Source: M3007 sp965249785 (GTDB lineage: Bacteria; Bacteroidota; Bacteroidia; Chitinophagales; Saprospiraceae). Taken from it: DNA of 64,000 nucleotides. The stretch covers positions 27,263 through 91,262 of the forward strand of contig CBDFMU010000028.1 of the NCBI GenBank assembly GCA_965249785.1. The letters run 5' to 3'. The notes under the pieces were generated by a model. It made no database searches. It had not been told where the DNA came from and was given only the letters and a program-made list of their open reading frames with translations. The number at the start of each line of letters is the position of its first letter. The first letter of the stretch is position 1. Made by a program: the position numbers and the translations under genes. Positions 51,575 through 60,709 of the stretch are shown here, one piece after another.

Positions 51575-52147
51575 ATGACAGAACTGGAAGAATACATAAA
51601 AGCCCAATTTGGAGTTGTTGAAACCAATGACTTGAACACAATCGTTTCCTTTTTTAAATCAATGACTATTAAAAAAGGGGATTTTTTATTAAAATCTGGC
51701 AAACGCTGCGACAAATTGAGTTTTGTCCAATCGGGGCTTTTGAGAATGTTTGTTCCAACAGACAACAAGGAAGTTACCCAATGGATTTCAACGAAAGGCT
51801 ATTTCACTGCCGACTTATCAAGTTTTATATTTGAGACACCTTCCCATTTATCAATTCAAGCCTTAGTTGACAGTGAAATTTCCACTATTTCCAAAGAAGA
51901 TTATAGATTACTGGAAGTTTTATTACCAAAATGGCATGAATTCGAAAAGTTATTTCTCGCGCGTTGTTTTATCACGCTGGAACAAAGAATTTTTAGTCAC
52001 TTATCTATGACCGCCGAAGAAAGATACGATTACTTCTTTGACAACAACAGAGAACTTTTTAATCAGGTACCACTACAGTACATTGCTTCCATGCTTGGCA
52101 TGACCCCCGAAACATTTAGTAGAATCAGGAAAAAGAAACTTTTGTAA
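51575..52147 (+). CDS. Crp/Fnr-family transcriptional regulator
   Basis: A 190-residue regulator. The cyclic-nucleotide-binding-type domain (about 20-110) has TIKKGDFLLKSGKRCDKLSF and FVQSGLLRMFVPTDNKEVTQ; the glycine and RxA residues that bind cAMP are not conserved. The C-terminal winged helix is LFNQVPLQYIASMLGMTPET followed by FSRIRKKKLL. This short type is common in Bacteroidota, often next to the genes it controls. Likely targets here are the two genes downstream (52225, 52917), which start 77 and 769 bases after its stop. ATG 51575 was chosen; the in-frame ATG at 51491 lies in the repeat. Confidence 0.92.
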   Translation: MTELEEYIKAQFGVVETNDLNTIVSFFKSMTIKKGDFLLKSGKRCDKLSFVQSGLLRMFVPTDNKEVTQWISTKGYFTADLSSFIFETPSHLSIQALVDSEISTISKEDYRLLEVLLPKWHEFEKLFLARCFITLEQRIFSHLSMTAEERYDYFFDNNRELFNQVPLQYIASMLGMTPETFSRIRKKKLL

Positions 52148-52224
52148 TTTCTTGATTTTTGTCAAGAGCAAATTGTAAATTCCCATTCAACCTTTGCAGT
52201 TCACACCTAAATACAAAATTACGG

Positions 52225-52890
52225 ATGTTTATTGGACACTTCGGCTTATCCTTTGCCGCTAAAAAGGCAGCTCCAGAGGTTTCATTAGCCACTCTTTTTA
52301 TCGCTACTCAATTTGTTGATATTCTCTGGCCATTCCTGCTCGTATTCAATATTGAAAAAGTAGCCGTTACACCCGGCTATACAAAGATGAATGCTTTTGA
52401 ATTCCTCTATTACCCCTACACCCATAGTTTGTTCATGGGCATTGTGTGGGGCGCAGTGGTAGGTATGATTTACTGGCTATTTAAACGAGATACCCGAGGG
52501 GCGGTTGTTATTGGTATTTGTGTTTTAAGTCACTGGTTTCTTGATTTGATCGTGCATGTGGCAGACTTACCTTTGACGCCGTTTAGTGATTACAAAGTGG
52601 GACTTGGTCTGTGGAATCATGTTGCAATCACGCTACTTCTTGAAACAGCAATATTCCTGGCAGGCACGTACATTTACGCCACTTTCACTAAGGCCAAAAA
52701 TAAAATCGGAAAGTGGGGCCTTTGGACATTAGTTATTTTACTTTTGCTAATTACCCTTTCTAACACATTTGGTCCACCTCCTCCAGATTCAACAATGGTT
52801 TTATTTGTATCTTTTATCATCATGATGGGCGTTTTTATTTCACTTTCGTATTGGGTAGATAGAAATAGAGAATTAGTTAATCAGAAATAA
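52225..52890 (+). CDS. Multi-pass membrane protein (YdjM-like layout)
   Basis: A 221-residue integral membrane protein with about seven hydrophobic helices: VSLATLFIATQFVDILWPFL, SLFMGIVWGAVVGMIYWLF, GAVVIGICVLSHWFLDLIVH, AITLLLETAIFLAGTYIYAT and two more at the C-terminus. The histidines in FLYYPYTHSLFMG and LSHWFLDLIVHVAD recall the metal-site layout of YdjM-like membrane hydrolases, but this is only by eye. Start ATG 52225 (MFIGHFGLSFAAKKAAPE). It lies between the Crp-family regulator and the SRPBCC protein, with short gaps. Confidence 0.78.
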   Translation: MFIGHFGLSFAAKKAAPEVSLATLFIATQFVDILWPFLLVFNIEKVAVTPGYTKMNAFEFLYYPYTHSLFMGIVWGAVVGMIYWLFKRDTRGAVVIGICVLSHWFLDLIVHVADLPLTPFSDYKVGLGLWNHVAITLLLETAIFLAGTYIYATFTKAKNKIGKWGLWTLVILLLLITLSNTFGPPPPDSTMVLFVSFIIMMGVFISLSYWVDRNRELVNQK

Positions 52891-52916
52891 ACACTACCAC
52901 GAACAAGGGTTAGAAT

Positions 52917-53345
52917 ATGAGCACTTCACTAACAAAAGGCTTTACTTACGATGTACCAATCGAGAAAGTTTGGCGGGCTTTAACGGATAAGGATGAAATG
53001 AAGAAATGGTACTTTCCGCAACTTCAAGCATTTGAACCTGTAGTCGGATTTAAATTTCAATTTGACAATAACGGTGCCGAGTACCAAAAAGAATGGATGG
53101 TGACCAAAGTGGTAGAAGGTAGCATGTTAGCACATAGTTGGGCTTATAAAGGCTATCCAGGAAACTCAGAGGTTATATTTGATTTGTTTGCAGAAGAGAA
53201 TAAAACCAGATTAAGGGTTACGCAAACAGATCTGGATAGTTTTCCAGATCACCCGCATTTTAAAAGAAAGCGGTTTGAAGAGGGATGGGATAATCTGCTT
53301 GGACAAAACTTGAAGCACCTGCTGGAAGACAGTAATAATTGCTGA
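52917..53345 (+). CDS. SRPBCC/AHSA1-like START-domain protein
   Basis: A 142-residue protein of the AHSA1-like START superfamily. KGFTYDVPIEKVWRALTDKD, EMKKWYFPQLQAFEPVVGFK and PDHPHFKRKRFEEGWDNLLG form the beta-alpha-beta hydrophobic-cavity fold, with the typical C-terminal helix. Such proteins bind small hydrophobic ligands; no catalytic function can be inferred. 26 bases after the membrane protein stop, so likely the last gene of a Crp-regulated unit. Confidence 0.9.
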   Translation: MSTSLTKGFTYDVPIEKVWRALTDKDEMKKWYFPQLQAFEPVVGFKFQFDNNGAEYQKEWMVTKVVEGSMLAHSWAYKGYPGNSEVIFDLFAEENKTRLRVTQTDLDSFPDHPHFKRKRFEEGWDNLLGQNLKHLLEDSNNC

Positions 53346-53360
53346 TTTAAAGTGCCACAT

Positions 53361-53395
53361 AAAAAAAGCCGATACCTGCTCACGCAGATACCGGC
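53361..53395 (-). terminator. Hairpin with T-run, possible bidirectional terminator
   Basis: GCCGATACCTGCTCACGCAG … GGC (53368-53395) forms a stem with CTGC/GCAG core; on the minus strand it is followed by T7. A similar terminator (58091-58125) follows the related T9SS fragment at 58160, showing both arose by duplication of the same gene end. Confidence 0.7.
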
Positions 53396-53431
53396 CATTC
53401 CCAACCTTTTTTCGGGTTTACTAAATTCTCA

Positions 53432-53512
53432 TTAATCTTTTACGATCCGTATAGTTTGTACTTGTCCACTATCAGCTTTACAAATGCAGTAATAGATGCC
53501 CGCCGGAAACTT
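53432..53512 (-). pseudogene. T9SS sorting-domain 3' remnant
   Basis: The minus-strand translation KFPAGIYYCICKADSGQVQT (+IRIVKD, stop at 53432) is the last 26 residues of a T9SS sorting domain. It matches the end of the fragment at 58160 (FPAGVYFCICKSEGDQTKTI + RIVKD), including the following terminator. No start or upstream part remains; the intact T9SS gene at 53550 begins right beside it. It is a scar left by recombination in this T9SS gene cluster. Confidence 0.8.
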
Positions 53513-53549
53513 CGGTACCCAATATTGTCATGAGGTGCCACGATGTACT

Positions 53550-54638
53550 TTATTCCCCTTTGACAAACTTATATCCCAAGCTCTTACCCAAGTTAGTCTC
53601 TACGACCAGATAATACATCCCCTTGGCCAGCGACGATACGTCAATAGACTCAAAAGCAGTATTTTTACTGACGGTGAGCATCACCTGGCCTTCCATGTTG
53701 AATACCTGGGTCGTGGTGGGCACTACGCCGTTCCAAAGGATATGGAGTTTGTCGTCGGCTGGATTGGGATACAGCTGGATTTCTTTATCCGCACCGGCCA
53801 GCATGGCAAAGCGGATCGGGGAATAACTAAACTGCCCATCCAGGTCCAACATTTTCAAGCGATAGTAATAGCGGATACCTGGCACAACCTGCTGGTCTGA
53901 GTAAGTATAGGCTTGCGCCGACTGGCCGCCTTTGCTAGGCACAAAAGTGATTTCCTCGAAATCCGAAAATCCATTGTTGGAACGCTCCAAAGAATAGCCT
54001 TTGAGATTGAGTTCCCGCTTGCTTTCCCAAGCCACTGCGATGCTGTTTTGCAGCGGATGCGCTTCAAACTGGAGCAAATCTAAAGGAAGTGCCACTGACA
54101 GGGGATAATTAAGCGGGGCCAGGCATACATTGTCATTCGTAACCGCGCAGAGTTGTACTGTTTCGTCATCGGCAAATACGACTGTCCGCGCCGTACCCCC
54201 ATTATAGTACCAAAGCAAACCGGAGCTTTGGTTGGAATCATTGATGTGGAACCGCAAACGGCAGATGGTGGTGCCAGCCGCAGGAATGACTTGTCCCGTG
54301 CCCGCGCTGTTCAGTTCGAGGTTGAAAGAACCAACCATAGCCCCTACACTCGGTATGAAAGGCGTGGTGATGGAGGATGGCTGGTAAAGCGGGGGGGCAA
54401 TGACGGTCGAGACAATGGCTGGCGAAGACAGAGCAGCGTTATTGTAGCGAAACTGTAAGTTACTGGTACCCAACCCGAAATCAAGATTGGAAGACATCAC
54501 GATGTCGAACTCAAACTGGGTTCCCCCGGTTGTAATCGCCGGATTGGCAAAGCGCAGGCAAAAGCGATTGACCGTGCATTGGGCTGCCAAGCCCCAGCAG
54601 ACAAAAAGGCAGCAAAAGAGGGCTAATAAATTTTTCAT
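53550..54638 (-). CDS. T9SS surface protein with cohesin-like domain
   Basis: A 362-residue secreted protein. Signal peptide 1-18 (ending GLAAQ). Residues about 20-165 form a beta-sandwich resembling cohesins (FRFANPAITTGGTQFEFDIV-type strand, LGTSNLQFRYNNAALSSPAI, TTICRLRFHINDSNQSSGLL); similarity is by eye. Residues about 175-275 are the FN3-like T9SS-associated module (LPLDLLQFEAHPLQNSIAVA), and the last about 80 the sorting domain (LYPNPADDKLHILW … LAKGMYYLVVE). It is immediately downstream (36 bases) of the propeller gene ending in dockerin-like repeats, suggesting a partner pair. Start ATG 54638. Confidence 0.82.
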   Translation of the reverse strand: MKNLLALFCCLFVCWGLAAQCTVNRFCLRFANPAITTGGTQFEFDIVMSSNLDFGLGTSNLQFRYNNAALSSPAIVSTVIAPPLYQPSSITTPFIPSVGAMVGSFNLELNSAGTGQVIPAAGTTICRLRFHINDSNQSSGLLWYYNGGTARTVVFADDETVQLCAVTNDNVCLAPLNYPLSVALPLDLLQFEAHPLQNSIAVAWESKRELNLKGYSLERSNNGFSDFEEITFVPSKGGQSAQAYTYSDQQVVPGIRYYYRLKMLDLDGQFSYSPIRFAMLAGADKEIQLYPNPADDKLHILWNGVVPTTTQVFNMEGQVMLTVSKNTAFESIDVSSLAKGMYYLVVETNLGKSLGYKFVKGE

Positions 54639-54674
54639 ATAAAACTGTTTGATTTTAATCATTTTAGAAGAGGA

Positions 54675-57600
54675 CTAGTCCAATTGCTGAACGCGAGAAT
54701 TATTGGGTCGCCAATGGGTATTTTTGTCCACAGCGTTGATAGTACCGTTGAGATCAAAGTCGGCGGTGGAGGTAGAATAATTATAGGTCCCCCCGTTTTG
54801 TGGCCGCCAGCTACCGTTCCGGTCGGCGGCGTTGATGTTGCCGTCGCGGTTGGCATCGCCGGAGTACATCCCGTAGACCCCAGCGGTGAGCAGCTTGAGT
54901 GCTTCGGTGCCGAAAGTGGGCACGCTGTTGTCGGTAAAGTTCAGGGCGGTAGTCGTGCCGCTCAAAGCCACAGTACCCAGCGTCCGGAAGCCCAGGTGGT
55001 TGCGGTGGCGGACGGCCACGTAGTAATTGCCCGCCGGCGCATTGGCAAAATACAGGGCAGATACCCCATCCCGGTCCACCACGTCGCCATCGCGCTGCAG
55101 CAGGGCGGAGCGGGTATAGAGTACGGTTGCCGGGGCACTCATGCTCCGTAGTTCGACGAAGACCCGATCCACGATGGCGTCGTTGCCCAATATGGTCATC
55201 ACCCCGCTACTGAGGGTCTCGTTCTCGCCCATGACGTGGGTGAAGCCCAGACCGGGGTAAGGATCGGCAGTGGGAAGGTATCCCCCTGCGCGCAGGTCAT
55301 CGTTCATGGTCCCCGCCCCGACGTTGTATGGCCCTTGCAAATAGACCTTGATGGCTACCGAAGCACCGGTCGAGGTGGTATGCAGATCGCTTTCCCAGGT
55401 ACCCCGGCCGTAGGTGGCTGTCCGAAGTTTGCCGGTTGGGTAGTATATTTCCAAGTCCCGGACGATGGAGCGAGCCAGGCCGGTGTAAAACGGCACCCAG
55501 GCACTCAAAGTATTGTCAATGACGAACACGCCAATATCCGCCCCGATATACACCTCGTCGATGGCACTGCCATTTCTGTACACGATGGTGTTGATGGGGA
55601 TGTTCGGCAGCCCGGCGGAAAAAACGTCGGTCCAGGTGGCGCCTCCATCGGTCGTTTTAAAGACCTTGGTGGCGGCATCATATCCTGAAAAAGTGACCCA
55701 CACTTTCAGGGGGTTGGTATTGGAGATGGCCAGGTTGGTAACTTGGGCCGCTCCAACGGGCAAAGTGCTGGTGACATTCGTCCAGGTAGTCCCCCCATCA
55801 ATCGATTTAGAAACGGCATCTTGTTTTAAGGTATAAATAACCTGATTGTTACTGGGCGCAACGACCAAGCGGATAATACTGCCGGTACCGCTGGGGGTGC
55901 CTAGCGTCGTCCAACTATAAGTGCCTCCACTGAGCAAATTGGTACTCCTGTACAAGGCAGGTCTTCCGCCTACGTACACGGTGATCGCGGAAACGGGATC
56001 TTGGATGATGGGACTAAAAAATTCCGTCCCGGGAGGTAGCCCGGTAATATCGTCATGGGTAGGCCCGCCATCGAAAGATATAGCGTGCCCGCCATACGGG
56101 TTAGAGGTGACGATCGTCAGGTTATTGGTGCGGTCGATAAAAGCACTTTCGCCATCGCCGCCATTAATAACCGACCAGGGAGTGCCGCTTTTCAGGGTAC
56201 CAATATCCTGTAGCCCGGCGACCATCAGCGTTGGATCATTAGCTGACAGTGCCACATCGGTCTCTTGCGCTATTTGCAAGTTATTGCTGAGGTCGGTCCA
56301 GTTAGCGCCATTGTTGGTAGATCTGGAAACGCCGCCATCGCAGGTGGCGAATAAAGTAGTGCTGCTGCCCGGCAAATACTCCAGGGATTGGATATCGGCG
56401 TGTACATAATCGGCCACTGGGTTCCCGCCGGGATTGTTCACGTCATTGCCCAACCAATACGAGGAGATGGTCCAACTGGTGCCGCCATTGGTGGAGGTCC
56501 AGATATTGCAACCCGCTATGGTTACGTTTTCCGGATTGCCCGGCGATACGGCGATGGCCATGTCATGCGCGGCTTGTCCATCAGGCACCGTGGTCGAAAT
56601 AGTACAGTTCAGGATGTTGTCAATGGCTGGTGCTGATGATCTGACCGTAAAAGTGGTGCCACTATCCGCAGAACGATAGGTGCCTAAGTACCCACCCGTG
56701 GCATTGCCCGCCAGGACATACACATAGGCTGCATTGCCGGCGGTGACCGCCAGCAGGACGCGGGAGACGTTAGCCGCTACCGGCAGCGCGGAGGTGACTG
56801 GTGCCCAAGTGGCCCCATTGTTGGTGGACTTCCAGTAAACATTGTTGGTCGTGCTATTTATGCCAGTAGCATACACTGTGTTGGGATCGCCTGGCTTAAA
56901 TTTCAGATCCTGGACATTGTAATTTCCATCTAATATATTTACCTGACTAGCCCAGCCGTCGGTGGTTCTAAATAACCCGCCATTGGTGGCGGCCAGCATG
57001 ACCAATGGATTGGACGGATCCATGATCAATTTTCTTATTACATAACTGTTGGAGGCATCAAAAGCCAGCGCCGTGGTGGTCCAGGTCGTCCCACCATTGG
57101 TTGATTTTAAAATGCCCGCGCTACGTTTGTCGCCTTCCCAACTGCCCGTGGCCAGATACATGACTTGCGGATTGGTGGGGTTGATAACCAGGTCTGAGCA
57201 ACCAATGACCGCCAGAAAATCGTTATTGGTCGTCCAGGTCGGTAAAGCGGCATTGCCGTTGGTGGTTTTCCACAGGCCCCCGTCGGGCGTGCACAAGTAC
57301 ATCGTGTTACTATTGGTGGGATCGAAACGCACGAAATCCACCCGCCCGACCCCGGCATCGTAGCCGGAGGCTTTGGACGGTGGCCCGACCGGCGTCCAAG
57401 CGCCGGAGGGCGATCGATCGGAGATATTGTTCCTCCTTTCCCAGGCTATAAAGTTTTCATAATTGCTGGAGGGCAAGTTCATATTGCCGGAAGGGTACAC
57501 CCGAGGGGCCATAAAATCCTCCCATCTTTCGAACACTTCGTATCCCGCTTCCTCTTTCCCCTCCTCCTCTTCTTCTTGCACTGGTTTGTCGGCCCAGTAC

Positions 57601-57776
57601 CGATAAAAGTCCTGCTGGACTTCGTAAAATGTATAACCCCGGTTATTGCCCCTTTCCCGCCACGTGGGGCGGCTGGCTTTTTGGCCATAGACAGACAAGG
57701 AGGCGAGCACCAGCAGCAAGACGAAGCCGGGGATGGCCCGAAAGCGGATTTTGTTGGATGATAGTTGGATTGGCAT
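54675..57776 (-). CDS. Secreted sortilin/BNR-type propeller protein with dockerin-like end
   Basis: A 1033-residue secreted protein. Signal peptide 1-32. Residues about 100-780 consist of repeated propeller blades with Asp-box-like motifs (STNGGTTWTT, KTTDGGATWTDVF, RSTNNGANWTDLS, SIDGGTTWTNVTS), typical of VPS10/sortilin-like and sialidase-type propellers. About 800-960 is a beta-domain. The C-terminal about 61 residues hold two Ca-binding repeats (GDANRDGNINAADRNGSW at about 973, DFDLNGTINAVDKNTHW at about 1006) in dockerin-like arrangement. No T9SS sorting domain follows. No catalytic residues were identified; a surface binding or structural role is likely. ATG 57776 was preferred to the TTG at 57794. 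Confidence 0.85.
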   Translation of the reverse strand: MPIQLSSNKIRFRAIPGFVLLLVLASLSVYGQKASRPTWRERGNNRGYTFYEVQQDFYRYWADKPVQEEEEEGKEEAGYEVFERWEDFMAPRVYPSGNMNLPSSNYENFIAWERRNNISDRSPSGAWTPVGPPSKASGYDAGVGRVDFVRFDPTNSNTMYLCTPDGGLWKTTNGNAALPTWTTNNDFLAVIGCSDLVINPTNPQVMYLATGSWEGDKRSAGILKSTNGGTTWTTTALAFDASNSYVIRKLIMDPSNPLVMLAATNGGLFRTTDGWASQVNILDGNYNVQDLKFKPGDPNTVYATGINSTTNNVYWKSTNNGATWAPVTSALPVAANVSRVLLAVTAGNAAYVYVLAGNATGGYLGTYRSADSGTTFTVRSSAPAIDNILNCTISTTVPDGQAAHDMAIAVSPGNPENVTIAGCNIWTSTNGGTSWTISSYWLGNDVNNPGGNPVADYVHADIQSLEYLPGSSTTLFATCDGGVSRSTNNGANWTDLSNNLQIAQETDVALSANDPTLMVAGLQDIGTLKSGTPWSVINGGDGESAFIDRTNNLTIVTSNPYGGHAISFDGGPTHDDITGLPPGTEFFSPIIQDPVSAITVYVGGRPALYRSTNLLSGGTYSWTTLGTPSGTGSIIRLVVAPSNNQVIYTLKQDAVSKSIDGGTTWTNVTSTLPVGAAQVTNLAISNTNPLKVWVTFSGYDAATKVFKTTDGGATWTDVFSAGLPNIPINTIVYRNGSAIDEVYIGADIGVFVIDNTLSAWVPFYTGLARSIVRDLEIYYPTGKLRTATYGRGTWESDLHTTSTGASVAIKVYLQGPYNVGAGTMNDDLRAGGYLPTADPYPGLGFTHVMGENETLSSGVMTILGNDAIVDRVFVELRSMSAPATVLYTRSALLQRDGDVVDRDGVSALYFANAPAGNYYVAVRHRNHLGFRTLGTVALSGTTTALNFTDNSVPTFGTEALKLLTAGVYGMYSGDANRDGNINAADRNGSWRPQNGGTYNYSTSTADFDLNGTINAVDKNTHWRPNNSRVQQLD

Positions 57777-58159
57777 GAGAAATTTTTTTAACAAAGGATA
57801 TGATTTTGTCGGTTAAATGATCGGTGTGCTTCCGGTGCTCCGCAATACAGAACGGCTATAACCACGACCGAATATGGTGGGCGTACCAGAGGCTGACGTA
57901 AAGTGGGGAAGGAAGCACACAGAGACGAAAGCAGTGAAAAAGAGGACAAGATATACCAATCAAGCGCCTTCATGTACTCAAGACAGGGGGACAAAAGGGG
58001 GGACAAACCCTGCTTTTTACCATTTATACGATCTTTTTGAATTTGGGAGGTAGCCTTGAGGCTTCCGCGTAGCGTCATACGTTGTAGCATAAAAAAGGCC
58101 GCCACCCGATTGCTCAGATAGCGGCTATTCCAACCTTTTTTGGGGTTTACGTATGCCCA
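57777..58159. other. Gene-free region with terminator; candidate promoter region of the propeller gene
   Basis: Bases 58091-58125 form a minus-strand terminator (GCCGC/GCGGC stem plus T6). The remainder, 57777-58090, contains no convincing gene; a 105-codon minus-strand frame there has no recognisable features. It should contain the promoter of the propeller gene, but no consensus TTG-N20-TAnnTTTG was found. Confidence 0.55.
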
Positions 58160-58590
58160 TTAATCCTTCACGATCCTGATCGTTTTCGTCTGGTCGCCCT
58201 CGCTTTTGCAAATGCAGAAATACACCCCGGCCGGGAAGTTCGACAGGTCGAAATGCAAAGTCGTCTGGCCCTTTGATATGGCACGGGGAGCGAGCAATTC
58301 GGTGACCTGACCCAGCGCATTCACCAGGGTAATGCCGCAGGAAGCATTGTTTTCCTGAACGATATTCACCGTCATTTCCTGCTGTACTGGATTGGGTAAG
58401 ATGCTTACATCAAAAGCGGCGCGGATGGTCAAGCTCTGCACGGCGGAATAGGTAAACGTGCCGTCATTATCCAGCATCCGTAGGCGGAAATAATAAACGC
58501 CGGGAGTCAGATTCGGGACCACGAATTCGTAGTCGTGCTTGACATCGGTGGTGCCATTGCCTTTCACGAAGCCCATTTTGCGAAAGGCTT
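58160..58590 (-). pseudogene. T9SS protein fragment (FN3-like end plus sorting domain)
   Basis: The minus-strand frame retains FRKMGFVKGNGTTDVKHDYE, FRLRMLDNDGTFTYSAVQSL and a T9SS sorting domain (ILPNPVQQEMTVNIVQENNA … FPAGVYFCICKSEG … RIVKD). Its 5' end is gone: at about 58590 it meets, head-on, the truncated 5' end of the HTH fragment at 58594. So the first part of a T9SS gene has been replaced by recombination. The residues before FRKMG in the open frame are antisense to the HTH fragment and not real. Its last 26 codons match the remnant at 53432. Confidence 0.8.
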
Positions 58591-58593
58591 GGG

Positions 58594-58956
58594 CTGGAAA
58601 AGAACGAGTTGCTGGCGGAGTTGGAAGCACAGATCACTCCCACCTCGCCCCCACCGGAAGGCTTGGAAAGCCTCTACGACCAGCGCATCCTGACCGAGGC
58701 GGACTGGGTGGCCTTTAAAGGGTACTTTGATAAAGCCTATCCCGGCTATCTGCTGCGCCTGCGTACGACCTACCCCACCCTGAGCGATGCCGAAGAGCGG
58801 CTTTTCCTCTTCCTTAAACTCAACCTGACCCGCAAAGAGGTCGCCGCCATCCTGGGCATTTCGCCGGAGAGCGTGAAGAAGACGCGCAACCGGTTGCGGC
58901 ACCGGATGGGACTGGGCGAGGAGGTGGAGTTGGAGGTTTATATTCGGGCATTTTGA
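58594..58956 (+). pseudogene. Duplicated C-terminal fragment of the TPR-HTH regulator
   Basis: From LEKNELLAELEAQ to the stop, this frame is about 90% identical by eye to the last 120 residues of the intact regulator at 59066: LYDQRILTEADWVAFKGYFD, LRTTYPTLSDAEERLFLFLK, LTRKEVAAILGISPESVKKT, LGEEVELEVYIRAF. The signal peptide, TPR and TM parts are missing. Because it carries a complete LuxR-type HTH, expression from an internal TTG (58609) would give a free DNA-binding protein, but nothing shows that this happens. It is the 3' scar of a local duplication. Confidence 0.85.
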
Positions 58957-59065
58957 GGGTTGGATGATTCAGGTGCCGACCATTTCAAACCTTTTGGCAG
59001 CTATTATTCGTATAGTTTCCATCGGGCGGCTACCGGTTTTGCAAAAACAATCGACTCATCATTAC

Positions 59066-60580
59066 ATGAAAATAAGCGCTATCCTGCTGTTCTTCATCTG
59101 CTCCCTGTATGCTTCCCCGATGAACGCGCAAGCGAATTTTAGAGCAGGCTGGGAGCAAGCCAATCCCCTCGCCCCGGCCTCGCCCCTGGAGCTCGAAGAA
59201 AAAGTAAAGACCCACCAGGCATTTCTGGACCACGCCACCCCGCAAAACGACCCCTTACCACGGCTCTACGGTTTTTTGTACCTTTTTGAAGACTACTTGA
59301 ATGCCCATGATTTTTCAAAGGCTGCCGAATACCTGCTGGAAGCCGAAACCTTGGCTAAGGATTCCAACAACTCCGACTGGCAGGGTTTTGTGGTTTTTCG
59401 GAGAGGGGTATTAAATCTTCGTTTGAAAAATTATAAGCAGGCTATTACTTACTACGAAAAAGCCGCTATGCTCTGTACTGCTGCCGGTGATAGCCTGTGT
59501 ATGGGCGAAAGCCTCGGGCAAATCGGCTCCATGTACAGTCAAATCGGGGATTATGCCCGCGCCCATCAGTACTTCGAATCCGCCTTGCCGTTGATCACCC
59601 GCTATGGCACGAATACCCGGTTGGCAGCTCTCTTGGACAATTTTGGCAACCTGCTGAGCAACCAGGGTCGCCCCGCAGAGGCGGTCCCTTATTTCAAAAA
59701 GGCCTTAATGGCCAGCGAAAAAGCGGGGGATCAACGGCAAACAACTATTTTCCAGAACAATCTGGCGGGTGCCTATTGCGAACTCCGCCAATATGGGCAA
59801 TCGCTAAACCTGTATCGGCACTGCATCCTGCTCAATAAGGAAAAAAACTGGCAGGAAGATCTGATTTACAATTACGCGGGTATTTCCGGCGTCTTCGAGC
59901 GAACCGGGCGCTACCGCGAAGCCCTCGACTTCTTTAAAAAATACCAGGGTTTGCAGGACTCCCTGATCGGCGTCAGTACCCAAGGAAAAATCGCCCATCT
60001 GGAAACCCAATACTACCGCCAACAGCAGGAAATAGAACTGCAAAAAAGCCAGGCGGAACTCGCCACCGCGCACCACTCTCTGGAGCGCGGGATACTGCTG
60101 TTGGCCGCCTTGGGGCTGCTGGTCGCGGTTGGCCTGTGGCGCTGGCGGCTGCAAAACCGCCAGGCGCGCCGCGATGGGCTACAAAACCGGGAAAACCTGG
60201 CGCAGCTGACCCGCATTTTGCTGGAAAAGAACGAGTTACTGGCGAAATTGGAAAGTCAGGTCGCTCCGCTCCCACCGGAGGGCTTCGAGGAAAGCCTCTA
60301 CGACCAACGCATCCTGACCGAAGCGGACTGGGTGGCCTTCAAAGGGTATTTCGACAAAGCTCATCCCGGCTACCTGCTGCGCCTGCGTACGGCCTACCCC
60401 AGCCTGAGCGATGCCGAAGAGCGGCTTTTCCTGTTCATCAAACTCAACCTGACCCGCAAAGAGGCCGCCGCGATACTGGGCATTTCGCCGGACAGCGTCA
60501 AGAAGACGCGCCAACGGTTGCGGCAGCGGCTGGGACTGGGGGAAGAGGTGGAATTGGAGGTTTATGTTCGGGGGTTTTGA
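59066..60580 (+). CDS. Membrane TPR-LuxR-type HTH regulator
   Basis: A 504-residue one-component regulator typical of Bacteroidota. Signal peptide 1-23 (ending MNAQA); periplasmic TPR region about 45-325 (YKQAITYYEKAAMLCTAAGD, ARAHQYFESALPLITRYGTN, RPAEAVPYFKKALMASEKAG); a TM helix at about 342-362 (ILLLAALGLLVAVGLWRWRL); a coiled linker; a C-terminal LuxR/sigma-70-r4-like HTH at about 448-490 (LNLTRKEAAAILGISPDSVK). It presumably couples a periplasmic state to transcription, perhaps of the neighbouring T9SS genes. ATG 59066 was chosen for the signal peptide. A C-terminal duplicate lies just upstream (58594). Confidence 0.85.
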   Translation: MKISAILLFFICSLYASPMNAQANFRAGWEQANPLAPASPLELEEKVKTHQAFLDHATPQNDPLPRLYGFLYLFEDYLNAHDFSKAAEYLLEAETLAKDSNNSDWQGFVVFRRGVLNLRLKNYKQAITYYEKAAMLCTAAGDSLCMGESLGQIGSMYSQIGDYARAHQYFESALPLITRYGTNTRLAALLDNFGNLLSNQGRPAEAVPYFKKALMASEKAGDQRQTTIFQNNLAGAYCELRQYGQSLNLYRHCILLNKEKNWQEDLIYNYAGISGVFERTGRYREALDFFKKYQGLQDSLIGVSTQGKIAHLETQYYRQQQEIELQKSQAELATAHHSLERGILLLAALGLLVAVGLWRWRLQNRQARRDGLQNRENLAQLTRILLEKNELLAKLESQVAPLPPEGFEESLYDQRILTEADWVAFKGYFDKAHPGYLLRLRTAYPSLSDAEERLFLFIKLNLTRKEAAAILGISPDSVKKTRQRLRQRLGLGEEVELEVYVRGF

Positions 60581-60709
60581 ACACGGTTGGCCTGAAGCAA
60601 AAAGTTGGTTTGATTTAAAAATTGTTTGATAGAATCTGGAGATTCTAGATTTGCGTCTATATTGGTAGTACTAATCAATATTTCCTATCCTTTTCCAATA
60701 ACATCATCC

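Noticed and set aside
57788..58105. 105-codon minus-strand frame between the T9SS genes
   Set aside because: It overlaps the terminator of the T9SS fragment and has no recognisable domain, signal peptide or coding pattern.
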